Shown piece after piece: positions 27,606-35,892 of a stretch of DNA of 64,000 nt (its first letter is position 1; each line of letters opens with the position of its first letter). Origin of the DNA: CAXXOK01 sp963664595 (lineage in GTDB: Bacteria > Bacillota > Clostridia > Christensenellales > Aristaeellaceae). Below the pieces are notes generated by a model. It saw only the letters and a program-made list of their open reading frames with translations, had not been told where the DNA came from and ran no database searches. The translations under genes were made by a program, and so were the position numbers. The DNA is taken from assembly GCA_963664595.2 (NCBI GenBank), contig CAXXOK010000005.1:1-64000 (forward strand), in the 5' to 3' direction.

Positions 27606-28136
27606 TCAGAATACCGTGTTTCCGGTATACCGCCCATGGTTTTCCGTTACGGAGATTTCCTGTTCTGCAACAAACCCCCGCTCATAGTCTTCCGGCGTAA
27701 TTATAACAAGTGTCCAGTGATACCCAACATCCGGATAGGTGTCCATTTCAACAAATGCTGTAAACAGATAAAAACTCTCCTCCGGCACAATTCTCACCTT
27801 GTCGCCGGAGGAGAGTCTCTGGGATTTTACAGTGAAAACCTCAAACCAGTCGTTGTCCACCTGATTATAGTCCGCGCAATCACATAGGATCATCACCGGC
27901 ATTTCCTTTGCCGGGCTGCTGTCTGCCATGGCGCCGGCAGAGGCCGCCGCGTCCTGCGTACTGATGGGCGCGGCAAGCTCCGGTTGCGTTGCTTCCATAA
28001 CCTCCTGCATTATCACCTATGGCAGATCCTGATAAGCTTCCCGATACGCACCGGCAAATGCTGCCCGGCTTGCCGCGGTCAGCAGCACTATCCATATGAT
28101 TAAAATGAGAATCTTCGCGGATTTCTTTTCTGCCAT
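27606..28136 (-). pseudogene. small secreted/anchored protein interrupted by one in-frame TAG
   Basis: From ATG 28136 the frame reads MAEKKSAKILILIIWIVLLT, a signal or anchor helix, then AASRAAFAGAYREAYQDLP, a TAG at 28019-28017, and without any shift VIMQEVMEATQPELAAPIST and a folded-looking 110-residue domain (FEVFTVKSQRLSSGDKVRIV, YHWTLVIITPEDYERGFVAE). A single C-to-T change of CAG would explain the stop. Translation could also restart at the GTG 28016, giving a 136-residue protein without signal. It is the third gene after a response regulator and sensor kinase, so it is probably part of, or regulated with, that system. I do not recognise the family. Confidence 0.6.
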
Positions 28137-28206
28137 GCTTTATCCCATCCGTTTATGCCCATGGCCAGGCACCATAAATCCATCATGAAAAGACCGGGAA
28201 CACACG

Positions 28207-29670
28207 CTACAGGGAAAACGTAAACCGTGTCCCCTCGCCCACCGTACTCTGCACCTCAATCGCAATCCCGTGCCGGGCGGCAATCTGTTTGGCAATCGCC
28301 AGCCCCAGGCCGCTGCCCTGTCGGTTTTCCTCGGAGGGGGTTTTGCGGAATCTGTCGAAGATGAACGGCAGCAGCTCGGGGTCAATCCCGGCGCCGTGAT
28401 CCTGAATGGTGATCTTCTCTGGGGTCAGCGCCGCCTCGATCGTGCCGCCCTCGGGAGAGAACTTCACGGCGTTGTCCAGCACGACCATCAGCATCTGCCG
28501 CAGTCGGCCGTAGTCGCCCTGCAGGGTAACCTGCTCCTGCGCCATCTCCCGCGCAATGGTGATGTGCTTTTGGCGCGCCACCTGATCAGCGGCGTACAGC
28601 GCGTCGCCCAGCACATCCTGCAGGCAGACCTCGCTATGCTCAATGGGGAAATCCGGGTTTTGCAGCTTGGAAAGCTCCAGCAGGTCGTTGGTCAGGCGCT
28701 GGAGGCCCAGCGTTTCCCGGAGCATCTGCTCGTGATAGTGCTGCACCTGCGCAGGCTCGGTCACCACGCCGTCACACAGGGCTTCCAGCGAGCCGCGCAG
28801 CACCGTGGCGGGTGTACGCAGCTCGTGCGATACATTGGAGAGAAACTCCATCCTGAGCTGCTCCTGCTGCTCCTGCTGCCTGCGGGCTTCCTGCAAGCGA
28901 ACGCTGAGCACATCCATCGCCTGCGCCAGCTTGCCGATTTCATCATTGCGCACGATACCCGTTTTCGCTGTATACTCCCCCTGCGCCAGGGTAAGAGCGG
29001 TGTTCTTCATGGTGTTCAGGGGGTTGGCAAACGCGTAGCTCAGCCAGATGGCCAGCAGCACCGCGATACCCAGCGCGATCGCGCCCGAGTAGACCAGCAC
29101 ACGCACCCCCTGCGTGATGGCTGTCTGCATGCCGGAAACCGCGTCGTGCATCAGCAGCGCGCCGTACACGCCGCTGCCGCGGTAGATGGGCGCGCCTATG
29201 GTAACCGTCGGCGTGCCCAGCAAATCGCTGAAACCCCGGCTGATCACCGTTTCCCCGTTAAACACCCGGCTGACCACCTCGTCGGCATCGGCAGGCAGAT
29301 CCTGATACATAATCGTCATGTTGCGCCGCCCCGTGGTGAGGAAGTTCAGGTTCGCGTCCAGCACCCACACATCCACATCCAGCAGGCTCAGCGCGGGCAG
29401 ATAGGCACCCAGCCCCGCCTCCATGCCGTTGCTCAAGCCCTGGTTTGGGCCCTTGCCCATGCCGTTGCCGCTTGACGCCGCACCTTCGTTGCCCGCGGCT
29501 GTGGAAAGCGTATTGGCCAGCTCCGACGCCCGGGAAAGCAGCTCGTTTTGCTTTTCTTCCATGATTGCGCGGGTGAACAGCGTTTGAAACAGCACCCCGC
29601 TCATCACCGCAAAAATACACAGCGGGATGATGAAATAAATCAACAGCTTCTGCGCGATGCGGTTACGCAT
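28207..29670 (-). CDS. sensor histidine kinase
   Basis: A 487-residue membrane kinase. Helix 1 (residues 10-31), an extracytoplasmic sensor region of about 150 residues rich in Gly/Asn early on (NEGAASSGNGMGKGPNQGLS), helix 2 (about 187-210), HAMP (to about 265), then HisKA with the phospho-acceptor in FLSNVSHELRTPATVLRG, and HATPase with LDNAVKFSPEGG, DHGAGIDPEL and GSGLGLAIAKQ. Its start overlaps the response-regulator gene by 8 bases. The secreted gene 27606-28136 follows, and a small secreted protein is encoded divergently on the other side of the regulator, both possible targets. The signal is unknown. Confidence 0.93.
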   Translation of the reverse strand: MRNRIAQKLLIYFIIPLCIFAVMSGVLFQTLFTRAIMEEKQNELLSRASELANTLSTAAGNEGAASSGNGMGKGPNQGLSNGMEAGLGAYLPALSLLDVDVWVLDANLNFLTTGRRNMTIMYQDLPADADEVVSRVFNGETVISRGFSDLLGTPTVTIGAPIYRGSGVYGALLMHDAVSGMQTAITQGVRVLVYSGAIALGIAVLLAIWLSYAFANPLNTMKNTALTLAQGEYTAKTGIVRNDEIGKLAQAMDVLSVRLQEARRQQEQQEQLRMEFLSNVSHELRTPATVLRGSLEALCDGVVTEPAQVQHYHEQMLRETLGLQRLTNDLLELSKLQNPDFPIEHSEVCLQDVLGDALYAADQVARQKHITIAREMAQEQVTLQGDYGRLRQMLMVVLDNAVKFSPEGGTIEAALTPEKITIQDHGAGIDPELLPFIFDRFRKTPSEENRQGSGLGLAIAKQIAARHGIAIEVQSTVGEGTRFTFSL

Positions 29671-30355
29671 GGCCGTCCGCCTCCAGCCGGTAGCCCACGC
29701 CCCAGATGGTCTTTATTTCAAACCCCTGCGGCTGCGCCGCCTCCACCTTGGCGCGCAGGCGCTTGATATGCGTATCCACGGTACGCGTATCGCCGAAATA
29801 CTCAAACCCCCACAGGCTCTCCAGCAGGTTTTCACGGGAGAATACCTTGCCGGGATGCTCCGCCAGCGTCCAGAGGATTTCAAATTCCTTCTTGGTCAGC
29901 GTCAGCGGCTGATCGCCGATCTTCGCCAGATAATCATCCGCCGAAACCCACAGGTTGCCCAGGGAAAGGGTCTTTGCGGTTTCCGCTTCAGCGGGCTGCA
30001 TGCGCCGCAGCACCGCGCGCAGCCGCGCCATCACCTCGCCCGGCGAAAAGGGTTTGACGATATAATCATCCGCACCGATATCCAGACCCATGATTTTTTC
30101 AAAGTCCTCGCCACGCGCGGTGATCATGATCACCGGCACGGTAGAGGTTTTTCGGATGGCCCGGCAAACGGAGAACCCGTCCATCTTAGGCATCATCACA
30201 TCCAGCAGTACGGCGTCAAACGGCTGCTTTTGAAACAGCGACAGCGCCATCTCCCCATCCGTGGCAATAACGGGTGTATGGTTTTCCTTTTTCAGGTACT
30301 CTTCCAGCACCGAGGCGATTTGGCGGTTGTCGTCCGCCACCAGAATCTTGGCCAT
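29663..30355 (-). CDS. OmpR family response regulator
   Basis: A 230-residue regulator. The receiver domain (1-115) has the acidic pair in KILVADDNRQ, the phospho-acceptor Asp in DAVLLDVMMPKMDG, the Thr in VIMITARGED and the Lys in DDYIVKPFSP. The winged-helix DNA-binding domain (about 130-228) has LTKKEFEILWTLAEHPGKVF and VDTHIKRLRAKVEA. First gene of the system. The promoter must lie in 30356-30516, shared with the divergent small secreted protein gene. Confidence 0.95.
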   Translation of the reverse strand: MAKILVADDNRQIASVLEEYLKKENHTPVIATDGEMALSLFQKQPFDAVLLDVMMPKMDGFSVCRAIRKTSTVPVIMITARGEDFEKIMGLDIGADDYIVKPFSPGEVMARLRAVLRRMQPAEAETAKTLSLGNLWVSADDYLAKIGDQPLTLTKKEFEILWTLAEHPGKVFSRENLLESLWGFEYFGDTRTVDTHIKRLRAKVEAAQPQGFEIKTIWGVGYRLEADGHA

Positions 30356-30516
30356 GCGTACGCCCCCCTTCTGATGTTATTCTATGATAAATACCCCTGA
30401 AAGTCCACACTCTCCACAGTCTGTTGCGGCAATCGACACACTTTTGCCACACCCTTTGAGGATAATACAGTTGCAGCAAGGAATTGCGCAACAACATTTG
30501 AAAGAAGGGTAAATCC

Positions 30517-30906
30517 ATGAAACGTAAATCCACTTTGATCCTGATCGCCGCGTTGGTGCTGGCGGTAACCATCCCCGTGTTCGCTCTGGCGGAAACCGAA
30601 ACCGCGCTCCAGCCCCTGGACGGCACCGGCTTTATGCACGGCCGCTCCACCCAGACCGTTGATCCTGCCACCGCTGTGCGCGGAACTCGCCTGCAGGACC
30701 CGGAGTATTGTGACGAAGAAGACTGCGACTGCACCGCCGAAGGCACCGGCCTTGGCAACGACGGCGAAGCGCTGCACCAGTACGCCGCCGCCGGCAGCGG
30801 TATGATGCGGGGCGGCGCGGCCGTAGCCCAGGAAACCCAGACCGTGACCCGGAACAACAGCGCCGTGGGCAGCCGCGGCGGCCGCGGAAGCGCCCGCTGG
30901 AACTAA
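30517..30906 (+). CDS. small secreted protein of unknown function
   Basis: A 129-residue protein. The signal peptide is MKRKSTLILIAALVLAVTIP, VFALAE. The mature part has a short acidic cysteine cluster (EYCDEEDCDCTAEG, residues about 65-78) that could bind metal, and a Gly/Arg-rich end. AAAGAAGGG precedes the start. It is divergent from the response regulator at 30355 and is a likely target of it. No family recognised. Confidence 0.65.
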   Translation: MKRKSTLILIAALVLAVTIPVFALAETETALQPLDGTGFMHGRSTQTVDPATAVRGTRLQDPEYCDEEDCDCTAEGTGLGNDGEALHQYAAAGSGMMRGGAAVAQETQTVTRNNSAVGSRGGRGSARWN

Positions 30907-31102
30907 GCAAGGCTTAGCAAACAGGACTGAACAAGGCAGACCGAACCCCGGACAAAGCAATGCAAATAAATAAACCCACGGCTCCCAAATGAACCGTACC
31001 CCAATTGTTTGACAGTATGATACACTGAAAACAATTGGGGTTATTTTATGCCAAAGGAGAACCGAAAAAAGAAAACAGCAAAATTTAAGCACATGTACTT
31101 TA

Positions 31103-31270
31103 CCGGGGTAAGCGAAGAATAAAGCGCTTGTGGATGGTACGCTTGATTTTCGTCAGATTGGGTTTGCGGAACCCGCAGTAGAAGAAACGCTGCGTCAGGC
31201 TTTCGCAAGCTCAAGCTGGCGGAAAGATAACGTGCCAGTGTGCAGGGAATTTATTCAGCGTTTACCTGGG
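31103..31270. mobile_element. family B MITE-like repeat, copy B1 (complete, 168 bases)
   Basis: The left end CCGGGGTAAGCGAAGAATAA and the reverse complement of the right end, CCCAGGTAAACGCTGAATAA, are imperfect terminal inverted repeats. The interior (TTGGGTTTGCGGAACCCGCA and GCTGGCGGAAAG) matches copies B2 and B3. It sits in the gap 30907-31400 upstream of the surface-protein gene. No transposase is encoded. Confidence 0.75.
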
Positions 31271-31400
31271 AAATGGTATTGTTTCATGTATTTAACAGTG
31301 ATATACTTCTGAGTAAGCGTATTGAAATAGGTATCGTCTCCCGTATAGAAACAAACCGATCTCCTCGTATGCGACCAACGAAATGGAGCATTTTGAAGTC

Positions 31401-32543
31401 ATGAACAAAACAAGAATACTGTTCTCAGCCGTTTTAGTACTTCTGGTTTTTTCCCTTGCGCTGCCTCCCGCGCTTGCAGCGGGAGCGACGGAAGTGTATC
31501 TGAACAACGCAGTGCTGAACGCGGCAACGCCCTATTGGAAAAATGGAAGCGCGTCGGCCGTCAGCTGGCTTCCTGATGATGAATGGAACGCGTATTTTAA
31601 CGCCGCCACCGCTACGGTTACACTGAAAAACGCCGTAATCCAAACCAATACTCTATACAATACGTATTCCGGAGATAATGCGCTACTCTATGCTGATGGG
31701 GATCTTACGGTTGTATTGACCGGCGACAGCAGACTGCAATATACCAACACGGCAACAACGGGCTATGTATACGGAATCTTCTCTACAGCAAGCTTAACCG
31801 TGACGGGCAGCGGAAGCGTGGACATCCAATTGCAAAATCTCAGTTCCCCGAATTACACCCGTGCGGTAGCAGGGGAATGGGCGCTGCTGATACAAAGCGG
31901 AAGGATCAGAATAAACGTTGAAGGCTCCACCTATGTTTATGGATTCTATTCCTTTGGCAATATACTGTTTGCAGGCGGGGAAGCGGCGGTGATGAGCACA
32001 GGCCCCAACGCCAGAATTGTATATACAGACGGTGTATATTTCCGCATGACCGGCGGAAGCCTGAATGGAATTGCCGAATCTACAGGGAATGACGCACGGG
32101 GCGTTTATGCCGTAGAAGCATATTTGGAGGGCGGAACCGGCATTTTCAGGGCGACCGGCCCGGGCAGGACAAGAGGCATGCTTTTAGCCGATGGCCCTTT
32201 GTATGTGACGGGCGGCTCGTTTCGCTTTATGGGAGATTGGGAAGCGATTTGCATTAATCAGCAGCCATATGTAATCAACATTGCCGGGGGGATCCCGGTC
32301 TATGTGTCGGAATACGCATCCGGCGCGGATATGCGGCGATGGACGTCGAGCGCTGACGGCATACTGGCCGGAGACGTATACCTGAGCAAGACTTCAACAT
32401 TTCGCTTTGTGCAGTTCGGTGAATTTCCCGAAACACCGCAAACCGGCGACAGCAGCGCTCCGTGGCTGTGGTCGGGGATCGGCGCGGCGTGCCTGCTTCT
32501 CGCAGCAGGCGCGGTACTTGCCATGCGCCGAAAACGCCGCTGA
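31401..32543 (+). CDS. cell-wall-anchored surface protein with sortase-type tail
   Basis: A 380-residue surface protein. ATG at 31401 starts a clear signal peptide (MNKTRILFSAVLVLLVFSLA, LPPALA); an in-frame ATG at 31383 is also possible. The mature part is a repetitive beta-rich chain (LTVVLTGDSRLQYTNTATTG, LTVTGSGSVDIQLQNLSSPN, GIFRATGPGRTRGMLLADGP, YVTGGSFRF), suggesting a right-handed beta-helix. The C-terminus has TPQTGD, a hydrophobic helix and RRKRR, that is, an LPxTG-like sortase signal. No sortase gene is in the window. It has no close operon partner; family A copy A2 follows. Confidence 0.8.
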   Translation: MNKTRILFSAVLVLLVFSLALPPALAAGATEVYLNNAVLNAATPYWKNGSASAVSWLPDDEWNAYFNAATATVTLKNAVIQTNTLYNTYSGDNALLYADGDLTVVLTGDSRLQYTNTATTGYVYGIFSTASLTVTGSGSVDIQLQNLSSPNYTRAVAGEWALLIQSGRIRINVEGSTYVYGFYSFGNILFAGGEAAVMSTGPNARIVYTDGVYFRMTGGSLNGIAESTGNDARGVYAVEAYLEGGTGIFRATGPGRTRGMLLADGPLYVTGGSFRFMGDWEAICINQQPYVINIAGGIPVYVSEYASGADMRRWTSSADGILAGDVYLSKTSTFRFVQFGEFPETPQTGDSSAPWLWSGIGAACLLLAAGAVLAMRRKRR

Positions 32544-32626
32544 CGAACGGCGGGGCACAACGATTGCGACTGAAACGCAGGACCAGCGGCGGCTTCCTAT
32601 AGCAGCAAGAAAATTAAGCTCACTAT

Positions 32627-32652
32627 CACGTATGACGAGAGGGTCATACGTG
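32627..32652 (+). other. stem-loop opening family A copy A2
   Basis: CACGTATGAC, loop GAGAGG, GTCATACGTG. This stem-loop with its flanks (32623-32653) is repeated with one change in 31 bases at 32837-32867. Confidence 0.85.
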
Positions 32653-32670
32653 TCAGGCTGTCAAAAAGAA

Positions 32671-32834
32671 GGGTCCAGGGCTGAAAGTTCTGGTCAGGGT
32701 GCAGGGGTGAAACCCTTGCCGGGGATTGGGGTGGAACCCCAAAGGCTGCGTTACAGCAAAGGGTAAAACGAGCGAACAGCGCCCAAGGCGCTATGAAGCG
32801 AGCGGCGATAACGACCCGAAGAGATTCTTTGACA
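32671..32834 (+). repeat. family A repeat, copy A2
   Basis: The same unit as A1, from GGGTCCAGGGCTGAAAG to TTCTTTGACAGA, 128 bases after the stop of the surface-protein gene and in its direction. It is bracketed by a 31-base direct repeat with 30 matches, each copy forming the CACGTATGAC stem-loop. Confidence 0.9.
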
Positions 32835-32840
32835 GACTAT

Positions 32841-32876
32841 CACGTATGACGAAAGGGTCATACGTGTTTTTGTTTT
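32841..32876 (+). terminator. terminator closing family A copy A2
   Basis: CACGTATGAC, loop GAAAGG, GTCATACGTG, followed by TTTTTGTTTT. It is a proper intrinsic terminator, unlike its upstream twin, which lacks the T-run. Confidence 0.85.
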
Positions 32877-32950
32877 ACGAACCGGGCGGCATCCCCTTAT
32901 GGTTTTACAACAGTGATACAATAATCCGTCCATACGTAAGGGCGGCTCAT

Positions 32951-32995
32951 ACCGCCGACAAACCCTGTTTGGCAACGGGATGTCAGCTTGTTCAA
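32951..32995 (+). repeat. module C, copy 2
   Basis: ACCG, five variable bases, then AAACCCTGTTTGGCAACGGG and CTTGTTCAA, matching 26491-26535. It is preceded by a small GGCGG/CCGCC hairpin. Confidence 0.75.
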
Positions 32996-33131
32996 AACCC
33001 GGAAGCCAGGAAGCAAGGGTGATAACGCAGATTGGGCCATTAACAAGCAGACACCCGGCTTAAAAAGGCCGGGTGTCTGGCTTTCTACGCTGGTTTATCA
33101 ACGGTTGTCCTGCGCGTTCAGCGCTTGTCTG

Positions 33132-33506
33132 CTATTCCCTCACCGGGATAATCTCCAGCCAGTAGCCATCCGGGTCGTTGATGAAGTAAATCCCCATTTT
33201 CTCATTCTCGTAGCAGATCACGCCCATGTCCTTATGCAATTGATGGGCCTGTTCGAACTCCTTCACGCGGAAAGCGATGTGGGTTTCGTTGTCGCCCAGC
33301 TCATAGGGGGTATCCTTGTCCCTCAGCCATGTCAGCTCCAGCTGGCTGCCGTCCGTGCCATCGGACAGGAATACGATCACAAAGCTGCCGTCGGCCGCCT
33401 TTTTACGGCGTACCTCGGTTAATCCCAGCGCATCCCGGTAAAAGGTCAGGCTCTTATCCAGATTGAGAACATTCAAATTGGTGTGAACGATCGTAAACTG
33501 CATCAT
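33132..33506 (-). CDS. VOC family protein, glyoxalase I-like
   Basis: A 124-residue single-domain metalloprotein. IVHTNLNVLNLDKSLTFYRD gives the first metal ligand (His8) and the conserved YRDALGL; SQLELTWL the first Glu, THIAFRV a second His, and GYWLEIIPV the last Glu. This set matches Ni/Zn glyoxalase I (lactoylglutathione lyase-like). Clostridia lack glutathione in general, so the thiol cofactor or even the substrate is uncertain. The start overlaps the stop of the beta-helix lipoprotein gene by 4 bases, so it is the last gene of that operon. Confidence 0.85.
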   Translation of the reverse strand: MMQFTIVHTNLNVLNLDKSLTFYRDALGLTEVRRKKAADGSFVIVFLSDGTDGSQLELTWLRDKDTPYELGDNETHIAFRVKEFEQAHQLHKDMGVICYENEKMGIYFINDPDGYWLEIIPVRE

Positions 33507-35221
33507 GGCCTCCTCCTGTTGTTTTGCTGCGGCCCGAAATTCTGCTGCGTGTTCCAGGTGTTCTGGGCCGTGTCGCCTACCGCTGTCACTGTATCAGAAA
33601 TTGTGAAATCATACAACAGGGTCGCACCCGTCAGCGTGCCGTCCGCGCTCTCATACACCTGATAATTGCTGCCGCTCTTGAGCTGTGGCACGGAGAACAC
33701 GATGCACTGGAATTCCTTTTCCGGGGCATAGCTGAGGAGGATGTTTCCGCTTTCGTCCGTCAACAGGTAGGTGGAACCGGCCGCCTCCGACTGGGGAAAG
33801 TACACGATCACCGAAGGCTGCGACGAGCTGGAATCAGGCGTTTGTGCCATCCCGGCAGCCCCGGCCGCCGCCAGTACCCCGCCGGAAATCTGAAAGGCGT
33901 TGTCGTAATCCAGCGCGCCGTTTTGCGAGGTGATGGGCCCCGATACATACAGCTCGCCGCCGGTCATGGTGATGATGCCGTTGGAATCGATACCGTCGCC
34001 GTAGGCGTTGACGTACACCGTGCCCCCGGAGAAGTTCACCTGCAGGCTGGTATCGCCGGTGCCGCCGAAGCCACCCATGCTGTCGCCCTGCCCGCCGGAT
34101 GCCGTATCCGCCGCGTTAATGCCATCGTCGGCCGCCAGCAGGCTGACGGTACCGCCGGAAATGTTCACCACAGCGCCTTCAATGCCCTCGTAGCTGGTCT
34201 GGATATCTACCGTTCCGTCCTTGATATTCACGGTTCCGTCGGCATGGATGCCGTCGTCGTGGGACATCAGGCTCAGCACCCCGCCCTCAATGGCCACGGT
34301 ACCGGCGGCGTGGATAGCGTCGTCCAGGCTGTTGGCGGTCATCGTGCCGCCCGTAATCGTGATATTTCCGGCGGACTTGAGCGCCTTATAGCTTTCGTCG
34401 GCGGAATAGCTTTCCGTGGTATAGCCGCCGCCCGCCATCACGCTGATCTCGCCGCCTTCCAGGGTCAGCTCGGTTTGGGCCTGTATGCCGTCATGCGCGG
34501 AAACAATGTTCACAACGCCGCCCTTGATCAGAACCGTACCGCTGTCCTCATCCCCGGTGTTGTCGGACTGGATGCCGTCGTTGCCCGCGTTGATGGTGAT
34601 TACGCCGCCCTTGATCTCAACGGAATCCTTGCCGCGGATGCCGTTGTTTTGCGCCTGTACCGTGATGGCGCCGCTTCTGATCTTCAGGTCGTCCTTGGAT
34701 ACGATGCCGTTTTGGGAATTGCCATACACCATCAGTGTGCCATCGCCGTCAAGAGTTAAATCGCACTTGGCATACAGCGCGGCCGTGGGTTCATCGGTCT
34801 GCGCGTCGGGATAGGTATAGGCGGAAGCATCCGAAAGGATATTGTCCGTGCCCTCCGCCAGCGTTACGGTCAGCTTGTCCGCCTTCACGGCGTAAACCGC
34901 CGCTGTGGTGGACGAGCTGATGGACGCGTCGGACAGAACCAGCTCAACATCGTCCTTCTTCCCGGCGTCAATCACAATCTGGCCATCGGTCAGCGTGCCG
35001 GTTACCACATAGGTTCCCTCATCCGTAATCGTAATCGTGTTTCCGTCCACTGTTACGCCCTCGCCATCCGCCGTGGCGGTGGAACCGGTCAGGGTAATGT
35101 AGGTCGTATTGGTTTCAGCCGTGGCGTGGGAGCTGGTGTCAATCTCCAGCCCGGCGGCGGCACAGCCGCCGATGACCAGCAGCATTACAGCCATTATCAG
35201 TAAACCCGCATATTTTCTCAT
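33503..35221 (-). CDS. beta-helix lipoprotein, Cthe_2159-like (DUF4353)
   Basis: A 572-residue lipoprotein (lipobox VIGGC, Cys20). The mature chain is built of short imperfect repeats such as GGVITINAGNDGIQSDNTGD, GGVVNIVSAHDGIQAQTELT, GTMTANSLDDAIHAAGTVAI and GGVLSLMSHDDGIHADGTVN, giving a long right-handed beta-helix with many Asp residues, probably calcium sites. This matches the Cthe_2159 family, whose founder binds cellulose and polygalacturonate. The C-terminal 120 residues carry a separate beta domain and a Gln/Asn-rich tail. It is the third gene of the VTC, DUF4956, beta-helix, VOC operon; family surveys often find these with CotH, which is absent here. Confidence 0.85.
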   Translation of the reverse strand: MRKYAGLLIMAVMLLVIGGCAAAGLEIDTSSHATAETNTTYITLTGSTATADGEGVTVDGNTITITDEGTYVVTGTLTDGQIVIDAGKKDDVELVLSDASISSSTTAAVYAVKADKLTVTLAEGTDNILSDASAYTYPDAQTDEPTAALYAKCDLTLDGDGTLMVYGNSQNGIVSKDDLKIRSGAITVQAQNNGIRGKDSVEIKGGVITINAGNDGIQSDNTGDEDSGTVLIKGGVVNIVSAHDGIQAQTELTLEGGEISVMAGGGYTTESYSADESYKALKSAGNITITGGTMTANSLDDAIHAAGTVAIEGGVLSLMSHDDGIHADGTVNIKDGTVDIQTSYEGIEGAVVNISGGTVSLLAADDGINAADTASGGQGDSMGGFGGTGDTSLQVNFSGGTVYVNAYGDGIDSNGIITMTGGELYVSGPITSQNGALDYDNAFQISGGVLAAAGAAGMAQTPDSSSSQPSVIVYFPQSEAAGSTYLLTDESGNILLSYAPEKEFQCIVFSVPQLKSGSNYQVYESADGTLTGATLLYDFTISDTVTAVGDTAQNTWNTQQNFGPQQNNRRRP

Positions 35222-35892
35222 TATAATTCTTCCTTCCAGGGGACCGCATTGCCCAGCGCAACCCCAAGGTTGCCGTTGCGGCAGCGTATCCCGTCGATGA
35301 GCGCTTTTTGCCGGGTATCATCTTTCATAATAATACGATACTGCAATTCAAACAAGCTGCCCAAATTGGTGGTTTTCACGTGGTAAAGCTCCGCCTTCTC
35401 GGTATATTCGCGGAACAGGTCGTCAAACACGCCCTCGTATTCCAAATCCTCGGGGATGGTAACGCGCAGGCCCTTGACCCTGGTTTTCTCCCCGTAGTGC
35501 AGAGACCCCAGCAGAAAATACACCCCGCCGACAACCGCTGTAAACAGCACGGCGTACAGCGCGTAGCCCATGCCGGTGGCAAGCCCGACCGCCATGGCGA
35601 AGAAAATACAGGTGATGTCCCTGGCGCTGCCGGCCACCGAGCGGAAACGCACCAGCGCAAACGCGCCCATCACGGCCAGCCCCGTACCCAGGTTGCCGTT
35701 GACCAGGAAAATAACGGCGGATACCACGGCGGGCATCAGCACAATGCCGACAGCCAGCGTGGACGAGGGATTGCTTTTCCACATATAGATCCGGGAGATC
35801 ACAAACCCCAGCGCGATGGAAAGCAGCAGGCTGATCATCACCTCCGAAACCGTCGCTCCCTCCGAGGCGTTTGAAAAAATACTAGCCAACAT
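35221..35892 (-). CDS. DUF4956 family membrane protein
   Basis: A 223-residue protein. ATG at 35892 is chosen because the membrane domain begins just after it. Four helices are visible (VMISLLLSIALGFVISRIYM, STLAVGIVLMPAVVSAVIFL, and two after the conserved GTGLAVMGAFALVRFRSVAG). The RFR motif and the soluble C-terminal domain (GLRVTIPEDLEYEGVFDDLF) are characteristic of DUF4956. It abuts the VTC gene and the beta-helix gene and is generally found with VTC domains, but its role is not known. Confidence 0.88.
   Translation of the reverse strand: MLASIFSNASEGATVSEVMISLLLSIALGFVISRIYMWKSNPSSTLAVGIVLMPAVVSAVIFLVNGNLGTGLAVMGAFALVRFRSVAGSARDITCIFFAMAVGLATGMGYALYAVLFTAVVGGVYFLLGSLHYGEKTRVKGLRVTIPEDLEYEGVFDDLFREYTEKAELYHVKTTNLGSLFELQYRIIMKDDTRQKALIDGIRCRNGNLGVALGNAVPWKEEL

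Noticed and set aside
31130..31312. A 60-codon frame within family B copy B1
   Set aside because: It spans the repeat and its border, is not kept in B2 or B3, and has no ribosome site.
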